Assembly (NCBI RefSeq): GCF_018882445.1
Contig: NZ_JACVOM010000005.1
Span: 1 to 64,000 of the forward strand
DNA from: Polynucleobacter sp. 15G-AUS-farblos
GTDB lineage: Bacteria > Pseudomonadota > Gammaproteobacteria > Burkholderiales > Burkholderiaceae
Length of the DNA stretch: 64,000 nt
Reading direction: 5' to 3'
The position numbers and the translations under genes were made by a program. How positions within the stretch are numbered: position 1 is the first letter of the stretch; each line of letters opens with the position of its first letter. Positions 53,905 to 61,989 of this stretch are shown in pieces. The notes under the pieces were generated by a model. The model ran no database searches. It was not told the DNA's origin and saw only the letters and a program-made list of their open reading frames with translations.

Positions 53905-54990
53905 TTACTTAAACCAACTGGGTTTTTTAAATCTCACTACCGATCTATACAGAACAACATAGACTGCGATAAACACTAGGCATGAGAGCATAAGTACGAA
54001 TGGACGCTTCCACCATAGGACGGCAGGAATGATGCTAATGCTAGAAATCACCCAAAGATAGGGCGCTGTGCGTGAGTTACTTAAGTAGACTTGGTGTGGT
54101 AGGGGGGTAGGGCCATATGCCCATTTGACGATGCGTCGGTAGATCAGGCTATGAAAGTGCGCGCCATCTGGCAAACCCGGGTTCTTGCCTTGATGGATCA
54201 TGCGGCGCCAAATTGTAAAGAGCGTTTCAAAAATGGGATATGCATTCACCAATAAGGCAAACCAAGCGGAAACTTGTGGATTTCTGGAAACAATTAGAAC
54301 TGAGAGTGTTGCCACCCAGAAGCCAATCAGATACGCACCACCATCGCCCAAGAAAATCAGTCCGCGTGGGTAGTTCCAGATGAAGAATCCAGCAATCGCA
54401 CCAACCATGGTGAGTGCCAACTTAATAATCATGGCGTCACCTACTTGGAATGCGACGTAACTGATCGCGAGAAGTGCAATGATCGCAATCATGCTGGCTA
54501 GGCCATTAAAACCATCGATGATGTTGTAGGCATTGGCGAGCCCAGCGACAGCAAAGCAAGTAAATAAAATGTACACCCATTGGATAGTCAGCAGATCATC
54601 AATTCCAGCAACACCAATTTTGGTAATCCAAGCATTGAGCAAAATACCGGCAATATAGGCAGAGACACCGGTGGCAAGAAGTCGTGGCATCACACCAATT
54701 TTTTTAGTGATATCCTCAGCAATGCCAAAGACAAAAGCAACTGAGCTAGAGAGGATTAATAAAAAAAGCTCTTTACCGTAATTTCCAGATTGCAAATACT
54801 GAACAACTCCAGTAACTAGGAGTGCCACAAAAAGACCTAAACCTCCAATACGGGGAATGCTGCCACTATGAAATTTTTGTGGACCTGATAAGTCAGAGTC
54901 ACCTGACCATTGCCCATGCAAATGCTGATAACGAATAATCAGCAGAATGGATAGTAAGGATGTGAAAAAAGACAGTAAAAGGGCAGACAT
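53905..54990 (-). CDS. wecA: WecA/MraY-family undecaprenyl-phosphate sugar-1-phosphate transferase
   Basis: 361 residues with about ten membrane segments. Conserved blocks: QKFHSGSIPRIGGLGLFVALL near 38-58, NAYNIIDGFNGLA near 152-164, FLGDGGAYLIGF near 213-224, and PDGAHFHSLIYRR near 274-286 with the HxH motif. It transfers GlcNAc-1-P or a related sugar phosphate to undecaprenyl phosphate, the committed first step for most lipid-linked glycans in this region. It lies between the acyltransferase and the DPM1-GtrA gene. Being similar to WecA does not fix the sugar; WbpL-like use of other N-acetyl sugars is possible. Confidence 0.88.
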   Translation of the reverse strand: MSALLLSFFTSLLSILLIIRYQHLHGQWSGDSDLSGPQKFHSGSIPRIGGLGLFVALLVTGVVQYLQSGNYGKELFLLILSSSVAFVFGIAEDITKKIGVMPRLLATGVSAYIAGILLNAWITKIGVAGIDDLLTIQWVYILFTCFAVAGLANAYNIIDGFNGLASMIAIIALLAISYVAFQVGDAMIIKLALTMVGAIAGFFIWNYPRGLIFLGDGGAYLIGFWVATLSVLIVSRNPQVSAWFALLVNAYPIFETLFTIWRRMIHQGKNPGLPDGAHFHSLIYRRIVKWAYGPTPLPHQVYLSNSRTAPYLWVISSISIIPAVLWWKRPFVLMLSCLVFIAVYVVLYRSVVRFKKPSWFK

Positions 54991-55020
54991 CCCTTCATTT
55001 TAAGGTTTTCTACTGCCTTG

Positions 55021-56109
55021 TCACGGTTTCCAGATAAAAAAGCGGGATAGGACGAAATTAAAGATGGTTCCTACCAAGACCCCTAATAAGCCTGAAAGCC
55101 ACCATGACTCGCCTGCGCCGTTGAGATAGGCCGCAGCACCAACGTTAGCGGTAGCGCCAATACTGCAAACGGCAATGAAATAAATCAAGCCTTTAAGCCA
55201 TTTCCAGCCAGCTAAACGATTCCTTCTAAAAGTAAGAACGTTATTTAAGCTGAAATTGGAGATCATGGAGCTCAGTGTTGCCAAACTCTGAGCCATGTTA
55301 AAACTCACGCCAAATATAAATAGCAGGGCGTAGAGAAGGCCTAGGTGAACTACTAAGCCACTTGCTCCTACTAATAGAAAGCCAAAGAGTTTTTCTGGAA
55401 AAAGCCCTTTTGTGATGAAGCCCAGAATTTGGTCAATAAACTCTAGCAATACCTTGGAGTCGAGTTTTGACTCTCCCTCATGTCTAGTACGAAATTGAAT
55501 CGGGTATTCGACCACTTCAATATTGTTATTGCGAATTCTGTATAAAAACTCCAACAAGATTTTGAATCCTGTTGGCTTCATATCCCTGACGGCATTCAGA
55601 AAGATAGAGCGCTTAAATAGAAAGAAGCCTGTTAAGGGATCTGTCAGTTCGCGCTTCAAAATAAAGTTACAAAGTGCATTTCCTTTTTTGCTAATGAAAT
55701 GACGCATCCCTGTATGGTTATCCAGACTATCTTGTGCCTTAAAGCGTGAGCCCACAATAAAATCTGCTTTATCTACGAGGGCCAGATTGAGCATACCCAT
55801 GAGGTCATCTGGCTCGTGTTGGCCATCGGCGTCCATTACGGCAACGTAATCAGTATCAGCGAGCATGACACCTTCGACTACGGCGGAGCTCAAACCCTGT
55901 CTACCAATTCGATGAATACACAACACTTCGAAGGGTGGATTTGCAAGTGACTTGATGTATTCGCTACTGCCATCTGGGCTATCGTCATCTACATAAATTA
56001 CGCGCTTAATTTGATGATTGGTGTCAGCCTTTGCCAAATTCTGCAATAGAAAATCAATATTGTTGCGCTCGTTATAAGCAGGCAAGACTACAGTTAGGAT
56101 GGGGTTCAT
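55021..56109 (-). CDS. DPM1-like GT2 fused to GtrA flippase domain
   Basis: 362 residues. Residues 1-235 are a DPM1-type GT2: LTVVLPAYNERNNIDFLL, VDDDSPDGS, AVMDADGQHEPDDL (DxD) and DPLTGFFLFKRSIF. Residues about 240-362 have four membrane segments in the GtrA layout (LFGFLLVGASGLVVHLGLLYALL, NFSLNNVLTFRRNRLAGW). The two functions together make a polyprenyl-P-hexose and are proposed to flip it. The gene follows a polytopic membrane gene by 8 bases, which may be the periplasmic transferase that uses the donor. GtrA-domain flippase activity is established only for some members. Confidence 0.88.
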   Translation of the reverse strand: MNPILTVVLPAYNERNNIDFLLQNLAKADTNHQIKRVIYVDDDSPDGSSEYIKSLANPPFEVLCIHRIGRQGLSSAVVEGVMLADTDYVAVMDADGQHEPDDLMGMLNLALVDKADFIVGSRFKAQDSLDNHTGMRHFISKKGNALCNFILKRELTDPLTGFFLFKRSIFLNAVRDMKPTGFKILLEFLYRIRNNNIEVVEYPIQFRTRHEGESKLDSKVLLEFIDQILGFITKGLFPEKLFGFLLVGASGLVVHLGLLYALLFIFGVSFNMAQSLATLSSMISNFSLNNVLTFRRNRLAGWKWLKGLIYFIAVCSIGATANVGAAAYLNGAGESWWLSGLLGVLVGTIFNFVLSRFFIWKP

Positions 56110-56117
56110 AAGTGAGT

Positions 56118-57254
56118 CTATTGGTCTTTAGGCTTCGGGAAATAGGTCTGGCAAAGGAGCACGAGCGCAGTAAGAGATGGCATTAGAACGCGAATTGTTT
56201 CAGAGAGTCTATTCGCCATAAAAGTTATTAAAACAATGTACGCATATATAGCAATAATCAGCAATTTATAAGGACGTTCAGTTTTGCGAATCAGAGTAAT
56301 GATGGCCAAAAGATAAATGAGTGCCAAGTAAATATGAAACCAATCTCTAATCTCCACTTGTTTAGGAGAGTTGGGATCTAAGCCTGTGGCATGCCAAACT
56401 AGTTCAGGAAAAAATACTTTTTTGATGCGCTCTGGTGTAAAGACTCCCAAAATCAACTTGGGATTGCGCTTCAATTCTCCCAAAATTTTCTTTTTATTTT
56501 CCAGTGCACAAATAGCGCCATCTCGAGTACCTAGACGTTTTGACATCTCAAGGTAGTAGCAATCGGTTGCGAAAGGAATGACGCCCTGGAAAGCTTCTAC
56601 AAGGTTATTGCCCCCGTAAGTGCTGAGTTCAAAAGTTTCAAATTTCTTCATCTGATTAATATGAAAAGGCGCAACTAGAAGAGCAAAGACAGCAAGTGCG
56701 ACCAAAAATTTAGCGCGATACAAATAGATGCCATATAGGGTCATGAGTACGCAGATTTGAAAAGCAAATGGTCTAGAGTGATCCAGAATCGCCATCAATA
56801 GCCCAATACCAGCAAGTACCCAGTAAGAGTCTGATTTGCTGCCATTTCGAAAGATAACGAGCAAATACGTCAAGCTAAAAGCAGCGGTGATGTCATAGAG
56901 CGTACCGCCGTTTGCTGTATACCAAACAACCAGACTTAAGGGTGCGGCTAACAGGACAAAGCTAAAAATAGATGAAGCATTGCGATAAATGAGGTAAAAC
57001 ATCCAGCCAGCCAGCAGGCCATAGGTTAAGTTATCTGAATACCAATTAGATTGATGTAGAGACCACTCAAAGCGTTCAACTGGAAGCCATGGCCTAAAAA
57101 AGGGCAGTCCCGTTTCAAGCATACCAAAGTGGGGATCTAACTTTTGCTCCATCCAGCGCCAATTCGGAAGCTTGATGGTCAATCCAAAGTAATAAACCCC
57201 CAAAATGAGAAAAAGGGCCTTAATAGACAAGGATTTGATGAGAGAAAAGCTCAT
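56118..57254 (-). CDS. Polytopic membrane protein, possible GT-C glycosyltransferase
   Basis: 378 residues with about nine hydrophobic segments. No ArnT-type motif is clear. A periplasmic loop WSLHQSNWYSDNLTYGLL near 65-82 precedes a membrane helix, and a long loop in the C-terminal half (about 230-300) has KRLGTRDGAICALENKK. Placed directly upstream of the DPM1-GtrA fusion, it fits the third part of a Gtr-like system, the dedicated transferase. It lacks the WGxWS module. Function assigned only from context. The 174-base spacer upstream carries the promoters for it and the divergent SxtJ gene. Confidence 0.65.
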   Translation of the reverse strand: MSFSLIKSLSIKALFLILGVYYFGLTIKLPNWRWMEQKLDPHFGMLETGLPFFRPWLPVERFEWSLHQSNWYSDNLTYGLLAGWMFYLIYRNASSIFSFVLLAAPLSLVVWYTANGGTLYDITAAFSLTYLLVIFRNGSKSDSYWVLAGIGLLMAILDHSRPFAFQICVLMTLYGIYLYRAKFLVALAVFALLVAPFHINQMKKFETFELSTYGGNNLVEAFQGVIPFATDCYYLEMSKRLGTRDGAICALENKKKILGELKRNPKLILGVFTPERIKKVFFPELVWHATGLDPNSPKQVEIRDWFHIYLALIYLLAIITLIRKTERPYKLLIIAIYAYIVLITFMANRLSETIRVLMPSLTALVLLCQTYFPKPKDQ

Positions 57255-57428
57255 TTTTAAGAGTATTTTTGTAGAAATTGCATTCTACTGATAATTTTTA
57301 TCTTTAACGGGCCTTTTGGTGCCCAAGTTTTGCCTATTGGACGTAATTAAAAGCTCTGATTACGCTAAATATGCCAATTTTCTATTGACCTTTATAATCA
57401 GTAACTTACAAAAAAACCCGCTATTTCT
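57255..57428. promoter_or_regulatory. Divergent promoter spacer upstream of the carbamoylation cassette
   Basis: 174 bases between divergent genes. For the rightward cassette TTGACC at 57384-57389 and TACAAA at 57407-57412 are separated by 17 bases, a fair -35/-10 pair, though the leader to the ATG at 57429 would be short. TATAAT at 57393-57398 is an alternative -10 with a poor -35. A short GGGC...GCCC inverted repeat lies around 57319-57334; it lacks a T-run. Confidence 0.4.
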
Positions 57429-57848
57429 ATGAGTCATTCTGAGAATTCATCCTTAAATCCAACCCTACCTTCTGAGAGAAGCTTCGGTTTATTGTTCTTT
57501 GTGGTTTTCTTAATTGCAGCCGCCTATTTTTGGTATGAGGATTTTTCTGATTCATGGATTCATATATCCATCGTTTTAAGCCTTATTTTCTTGTTAGCAG
57601 GTTTTTTTGCGCCAGCTTTGTTACGCCCTTTAAATAAACTGTGGTTCCAATTGGGATTATTGATGGGGCGTGTAGTTAGCCCGATAGTTTTGGGGATTTT
57701 GTTCTTTATTCTCATTACCCCAATCGCCATCCTCATGCGTGTATTCGGTCGTGATGAGCTGAAGTTAAAAAAACGTCAAGTGAGCTCTTACTGGGTTGAG
57801 CGCCAACCCCATGGTCCAGCACCCGAATCATTTAAAGAACAATTTTAA
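57429..57848 (+). CDS. SxtJ-family small membrane protein
   Basis: 139 residues with three to four hydrophobic segments: GLLFFVVFLIAAAYFW, IHISIVLSLIFLLAGFF, and VVSPIVLGILFFILITPIAILM. RVFGRDELKLK near the C-terminus is the most conserved part. It matches the SxtJ family known from saxitoxin clusters and from many polysaccharide clusters beside carbamoyltransferases. It starts the rightward cassette with the DUF5989 protein, the carbamoyltransferase and the SGNH protein. Function is unknown; a membrane scaffold for the carbamoyltransferase is one idea. Confidence 0.82.
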   Translation: MSHSENSSLNPTLPSERSFGLLFFVVFLIAAAYFWYEDFSDSWIHISIVLSLIFLLAGFFAPALLRPLNKLWFQLGLLMGRVVSPIVLGILFFILITPIAILMRVFGRDELKLKKRQVSSYWVERQPHGPAPESFKEQF

Positions 57849-57859
57849 AAGGTAAATTT

Positions 57860-58012
57860 ATGTCATTTATTAAAGAACTTTGGAAGTTTTTGCGCGTTCG
57901 TAAGAAGCTTTGGCTATTACCGATTGTGGTTGTCATGGTTGTCTTAGGCGGATTGCTGATTTTGGCCGCTAAAGGTTCTGTAGTTGCCCCATTTATTTAC
58001 ACACTGTTTTAA
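57860..58012 (+). CDS. DUF5989-family small membrane protein (50 residues)
   Basis: A short gene easily missed: ATG at 57860, preceded by AAAAGGT, and TAA at 58010-58012. It encodes 50 residues with the conserved start SFIKELWKFLRVRKKLWLLP and one long membrane helix ending GSVVAPFIYTLF. This is the DUF5989 pattern, usually encoded between SxtJ and a carbamoyltransferase, as here (11 bases after SxtJ, three before the carbamoyltransferase). The basic N-terminus would face the cytoplasm. Function unknown, but the conserved order indicates it works with its neighbours. Confidence 0.88.
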   Translation: MSFIKELWKFLRVRKKLWLLPIVVVMVVLGGLLILAAKGSVVAPFIYTLF

Positions 58013-58015
58013 TTT

Positions 58016-59857
58016 ATGAAGATCCTGGGAATTTCTGCTTACTATCACGACTCTGCGGCATGCTTAGTCGTTGATGGTGATATCATTGCTGCCGCTCAAG
58101 AAGAGCGCTTCACACGCAAAAAGCACGACCAGGATTTTCCTAGTAAAGCCATTGAGTATTGCTTGGCTGAAGCGGGCTGCACTCCTAATGAAATCGACTA
58201 TGTCGTTTTCTATGACAAGCCTTTCTTAAAGTTTGAACGATTGCTAGAGACGTATTTAGCCTATGCCCCAGTTGGGTTTAAGTCTTTTGCAACTGCTTTG
58301 CCTATTTGGTTGAAAGACAAGCTCTTTCAAAAGTCGGTGATCGCAGGCGCCTTAAAAGATTTATGGGGCAAGGATGTTGATTGGTCGGAGCGTTTGCTAT
58401 TTTCAGAGCACCACCTCAGTCACGCTGCCAGTGCATTCTTTCCGTCGCCATTTGAAGAGGCTGCAGTATTGACCATGGACGGCGTAGGTGAGTGGACCAC
58501 CACTTCTGTTGCTGTAGGTAAGGGTTCAGATTTGAGTGTGCAGAAAGAAATTCACTTTCCACATTCCTTAGGATTGCTCTACTCGGCAATCACTTACTAC
58601 ACCGGTTTCAAGGTTAACTCTGGTGAGTACAAAGTGATGGGATTAGCTCCCTATGGTGAACCAAAATATGCGCAGTTGATGAAGGACTATTTAATCGATA
58701 TTAAGGAAGATGGTTCTTTTGCTCTTGATATGAGCTACTTTAACTATTGCACTGGTCTGACCATGACCAATCAAAAGTTTGATGATTTGTTTGGTGGCCC
58801 ACGTCGTAGTGAAGAGTCTGCGCTCACTCAGCGCGAAATGGATTTAGCTGCATCCATCCAGGCCGTGACTGAAGAAGTCGTCATTAAGCTAGCTAAGGGC
58901 ATTGCAAAATCGACTGGATTGAAAAATCTTTGCTTAGCTGGTGGTGTTGCCCTAAATTGCGTAGCAAATGGTAAGTTGCTACGTGAAAATGTCTTTGAAA
59001 ATATTTGGATTCAGCCTGCTGCAGGTGATGCAGGCGGTGCCGTAGGCGCAGCACTTGGCGCCTACTACTTGATGCTCAAACAGCCTCGCATTGTGAATCC
59101 GCAATTGCAGGATGGCATGAAGGGTTCTTATCTTGGCCCAGAGTATTCCCAATCTGATATTGAAAAGCGTCTGCAGTCTGTTGGCGCTGTATTTACCAAT
59201 CACAGTGACGCAGAAATTATTCAGCTAACCGCACAAGCGCTGGCTGAAGATAAAGCTGTTGGTTGGCATCAGGGCCGCATGGAATTTGGCCCTCGCTCAT
59301 TAGGTGGTCGCTCTATTTTGGCTGATGCTCGCTCACCAACTGCGCAGAAATTACTCAATCTGAAGGTTAAATACCGCGAATCTTTTAGACCATTTGCACC
59401 CAGCGTGTTGCGTGAAGATGTTTCAGAGTGGTTCGAGATTGATTCGGATAGTCCATACATGCTATTAGTTGCGGATGTTCAAAAATCCAAGCGTCTAGCA
59501 ATGACCGATGATCAGCAGCAGTTGTTTGGAATTGAAAAGCTCAATATTCCGAGATCACAAATACCGGCAGTTACCCATGTTGACTATTCTGCGCGGGTGC
59601 AGACAGTGCACGCTCAAACCAATCCCAAGTATCACGCCTTAATTAGCCGCTTTAAGGAGTTGACTGGATGTCCTGTCCTGGTGAATACCTCCTTTAACGT
59701 GCGTGGTGAGCCGATCGTTTGCACTCCAGAAGACGCATTCCGTTGCCTTATGGGAACTGAGATTGAGTTCTTGGTGGTTGGCAATTCGATTATGCGCAAG
59801 GAAGATCAGGATCCAGCATTAAAGTTGGATTACAAAAACGCCTACGAATTAGATTGA
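58016..59857 (+). CDS. NodU/TobZ-family O-carbamoyltransferase
   Basis: 613 residues, standard length. The N-terminal Kae1-like domain has MKILGISAYYHDSAACLV, EERFTRKKHD, the metal-binding EHHLSHAASAFF near 130-141, TMDGVGEWTTT and VMGLAPYGEP near 210-219. The C-terminal YrdC-like domain has WHQGRMEFGPRSLGGRSIL near 417-435. It uses carbamoyl phosphate and ATP to carbamoylate a hydroxyl, here most likely on a sugar of the surface polysaccharide. SxtJ, DUF5989 and SGNH neighbours form a recurrent polysaccharide cassette. No carbamoyl-phosphate synthase is needed locally. Confidence 0.93.
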   Translation: MKILGISAYYHDSAACLVVDGDIIAAAQEERFTRKKHDQDFPSKAIEYCLAEAGCTPNEIDYVVFYDKPFLKFERLLETYLAYAPVGFKSFATALPIWLKDKLFQKSVIAGALKDLWGKDVDWSERLLFSEHHLSHAASAFFPSPFEEAAVLTMDGVGEWTTTSVAVGKGSDLSVQKEIHFPHSLGLLYSAITYYTGFKVNSGEYKVMGLAPYGEPKYAQLMKDYLIDIKEDGSFALDMSYFNYCTGLTMTNQKFDDLFGGPRRSEESALTQREMDLAASIQAVTEEVVIKLAKGIAKSTGLKNLCLAGGVALNCVANGKLLRENVFENIWIQPAAGDAGGAVGAALGAYYLMLKQPRIVNPQLQDGMKGSYLGPEYSQSDIEKRLQSVGAVFTNHSDAEIIQLTAQALAEDKAVGWHQGRMEFGPRSLGGRSILADARSPTAQKLLNLKVKYRESFRPFAPSVLREDVSEWFEIDSDSPYMLLVADVQKSKRLAMTDDQQQLFGIEKLNIPRSQIPAVTHVDYSARVQTVHAQTNPKYHALISRFKELTGCPVLVNTSFNVRGEPIVCTPEDAFRCLMGTEIEFLVVGNSIMRKEDQDPALKLDYKNAYELD

Positions 59858-59880
59858 TTATTTAGATTGGGCTTTGCCGC

Positions 59881-61089
59881 ATGAAAAAATTGATTCCTGC
59901 GCTCTTTTTGGCAGTCATTGCTGGCTACGCTTTATTTCATGCATATAGCAATCGCAGTGTAGGCAGTTTCTTTTGGGGCCTTAGTTTTATCCTGGTAGTG
60001 ATTGCGATTTATTCTCGCTTTTTAAAAAATACACTCCTCATTCTGATTTCTATTACGGCTACCTTGGCTTTAATTGAAAATGCTTTGGGCTTGATGCAGG
60101 ACTTGCAAAAGAAGGCTGGTAATGGACCTTTTGCTTACTTTGATTCTGCGCAAACATACAACACACCTGCCTATTGGCAGTTAGGACCATTTGGGCTTCA
60201 ACCAAAACCGGGCGCTTTCACGGCAATCAAGATGGCCGCGCCTAATAAGCCTGTCTATGACGTCATTTTTACGATCGGATCTGATGGCTTTCGAGCTACG
60301 CCGATATATGGATACACCCCGGAAGTAAATATTGATGGAAGTAAATCTAAACACCGAGTTAATTTTTTAGGTGATTCATTCACTTTTGGCGAGGGTGTTC
60401 AGGATAATGAAACCCTTCCTTACTACTTTGCCCAGCTGAGCAATAAAAGCACTACACCCACTTTATTTGTTAAAAACTACGGTATTCATGGGTGGGGAAT
60501 GCATCAGGCATTGGCCATTATTCAGAGTCCAATAAACACTCAAGCTGACTTGCACTTTGCCTTAACGGCTCCTTGGCACGCAAGCCGTTCAGCTTGTGCA
60601 GACTCTTTTTCTTTGGGTTCCCCTAAGTACAAGTTGTTATCAAATGGCCTAGTTGAGCGTGATGGCTACTGTAGGTCATTTGGATGGGTGGAGCACTCTC
60701 CAAAGCCTGTACGTGCCTTGATTACCTTCTCCAAAATTTTTAATTTGGTTCAGGATAGTCTATTGGTTACCAAGAATCAGGATGATCAGGTCCGGCTTTA
60801 TCTGGGTATTCTGAAAACCATGCAATCTGAATTACAGGCTAAGGGGCAAAAATTAGTACTTGGCTTTATTAAGGCTGACGATAATTGGTTTGTAGGTAGC
60901 TATAACAATGAAAAAATTCTGGCTGAGATCAACGCAATGGGAATCAGCACTATCGATATGACCTTGGCTAATAAGAATGAGAACTTAGATCCACAGTTTT
61001 ATATTCATGAGCTAGATAAGCATCCATCGCCAGCGGGCCATAAAGCAAGAGCTAACTTGTTGACCAAGTACTTGGAAAAGTCTCAGTAA
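59881..61089 (+). CDS. Membrane-anchored SGNH hydrolase-like protein
   Basis: 402 residues. Two to three membrane helices lie within the first 70 residues. The SGNH domain has NFLGDSFTFGEGVQDNETLP near 161-180 and ELDKHPSPAGHKA near 377-389 (Asp and His). An upstream SDGFRATP motif and the DNETxP motif recur in the SGNH protein at 34353-35558, so the two are paralogues. It follows the carbamoyltransferase by 23 bases and completes the SxtJ cassette. Likely periplasmic acyl or carbamoyl ester chemistry on polysaccharide; substrate unknown. Converges on a methyltransferase gene with a 48-base gap. Confidence 0.82.
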   Translation: MKKLIPALFLAVIAGYALFHAYSNRSVGSFFWGLSFILVVIAIYSRFLKNTLLILISITATLALIENALGLMQDLQKKAGNGPFAYFDSAQTYNTPAYWQLGPFGLQPKPGAFTAIKMAAPNKPVYDVIFTIGSDGFRATPIYGYTPEVNIDGSKSKHRVNFLGDSFTFGEGVQDNETLPYYFAQLSNKSTTPTLFVKNYGIHGWGMHQALAIIQSPINTQADLHFALTAPWHASRSACADSFSLGSPKYKLLSNGLVERDGYCRSFGWVEHSPKPVRALITFSKIFNLVQDSLLVTKNQDDQVRLYLGILKTMQSELQAKGQKLVLGFIKADDNWFVGSYNNEKILAEINAMGISTIDMTLANKNENLDPQFYIHELDKHPSPAGHKARANLLTKYLEKSQ

Positions 61090-61137
61090 AAATCAACGAA
61101 TTTACTAAGTTCAGAAATGAGCTGAGTTTCAGTGGTT

Positions 61138-61989
61138 CTATTTCCCCGTTAAGGAGGACCACTTTTTCTTTAGCCAGATTGCTGGCCAAAGGATTTTACG
61201 AATTTGATTATGTTGATCTTCTATTTTGGCGATTCTAGCTTGAATGTCAGCATCATAGCGCGCTGCTAATTCGTCAAGGTGTAGGCCGTAGCGTTTTTCA
61301 AAAGCAGCATCAAAATGATTCATAGTTTTTATATCTGCCGCCTTCTGTGCAACTACGGCATAGTCAGGACTGACATCATTGAGAACCTGAAAAAGGCTAG
61401 GTGTTTGAGTACCGTCTCTTAACTCTACTGATTCTTGTAGTCCAATAATCTTGCTTCGCGCAAAACCAAAATGCAAGGTTAGAAATTGCAAAAGTTTTGC
61501 TGGAATAGGGCGGAGGTGACTTGGGTCAAAATAGAAGTTGATTGTCGCTACAGAGATATTTTCTGTATTGGGCGTTTCTAAAATCAGCAATCCGCCGGGT
61601 TTCAATACTCTATAAGATTCTTTGACGAGAGTTTGTAGGTCTGCATTACTTAAATGCTCTGCCAAATGAAACCCAGATATGAGTACTAAGCTGTTATCTG
61701 CTTGAGCACTCAGTTTAGTTAAAGCATTGCCTTGCTCAACCTTGAGGCCAAGCTTGCGACAATCTGACAGCATGCCTTCATCCAAATCAATACCGCTGGC
61801 ATTGATTTTTTGCTCGCCTAGGATCTCTAACCATTCTCCACGACCACATCCTAGGTCAAGCGCAGTACCAGACTGATCAAACTTGGGTAGATTCTCTATA
61901 AAGGGTTGATAAGCGCGCAGACGCTGTTTAATGAGCTCGCGTGAGCCACGAAACTGATCTTCAAATGCTTTATAGAAGTTGTCGCTCAT
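61138..61989 (-). CDS. Class I SAM-dependent methyltransferase (WbdD-like domain, possible chain terminator)
   Basis: 283 residues. Motif I ALDLGCGRGEWLE at 43-55, GIDLDEGML near 66-74, FHLAEHLS, and VLKPGGLLILETPNTEN near 127-143, FYFDPSHLRPI. The basic C-terminal part (KIEDQHNQIRKILWPAIWLKKKW) is helical and could associate with membrane or partner. This type of methyltransferase forms the N-terminal part of WbdD, which caps E. coli O8/O9 chains for recognition by Wzt. It overlaps the Wzt start side by four bases (61986-61989), so it may cap the polysaccharide exported by this Wzm/Wzt. The kinase part of WbdD is absent. Confidence 0.82.
   Translation of the reverse strand: MSDNFYKAFEDQFRGSRELIKQRLRAYQPFIENLPKFDQSGTALDLGCGRGEWLEILGEQKINASGIDLDEGMLSDCRKLGLKVEQGNALTKLSAQADNSLVLISGFHLAEHLSNADLQTLVKESYRVLKPGGLLILETPNTENISVATINFYFDPSHLRPIPAKLLQFLTLHFGFARSKIIGLQESVELRDGTQTPSLFQVLNDVSPDYAVVAQKAADIKTMNHFDAAFEKRYGLHLDELAARYDADIQARIAKIEDQHNQIRKILWPAIWLKKKWSSLTGK

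Noticed and set aside
61090..61137. Possible terminator hairpin between convergent SGNH and methyltransferase genes
   Set aside because: Only short interrupted stems (for example CAG/CTG around AAATGAG) and no T-run on either strand.
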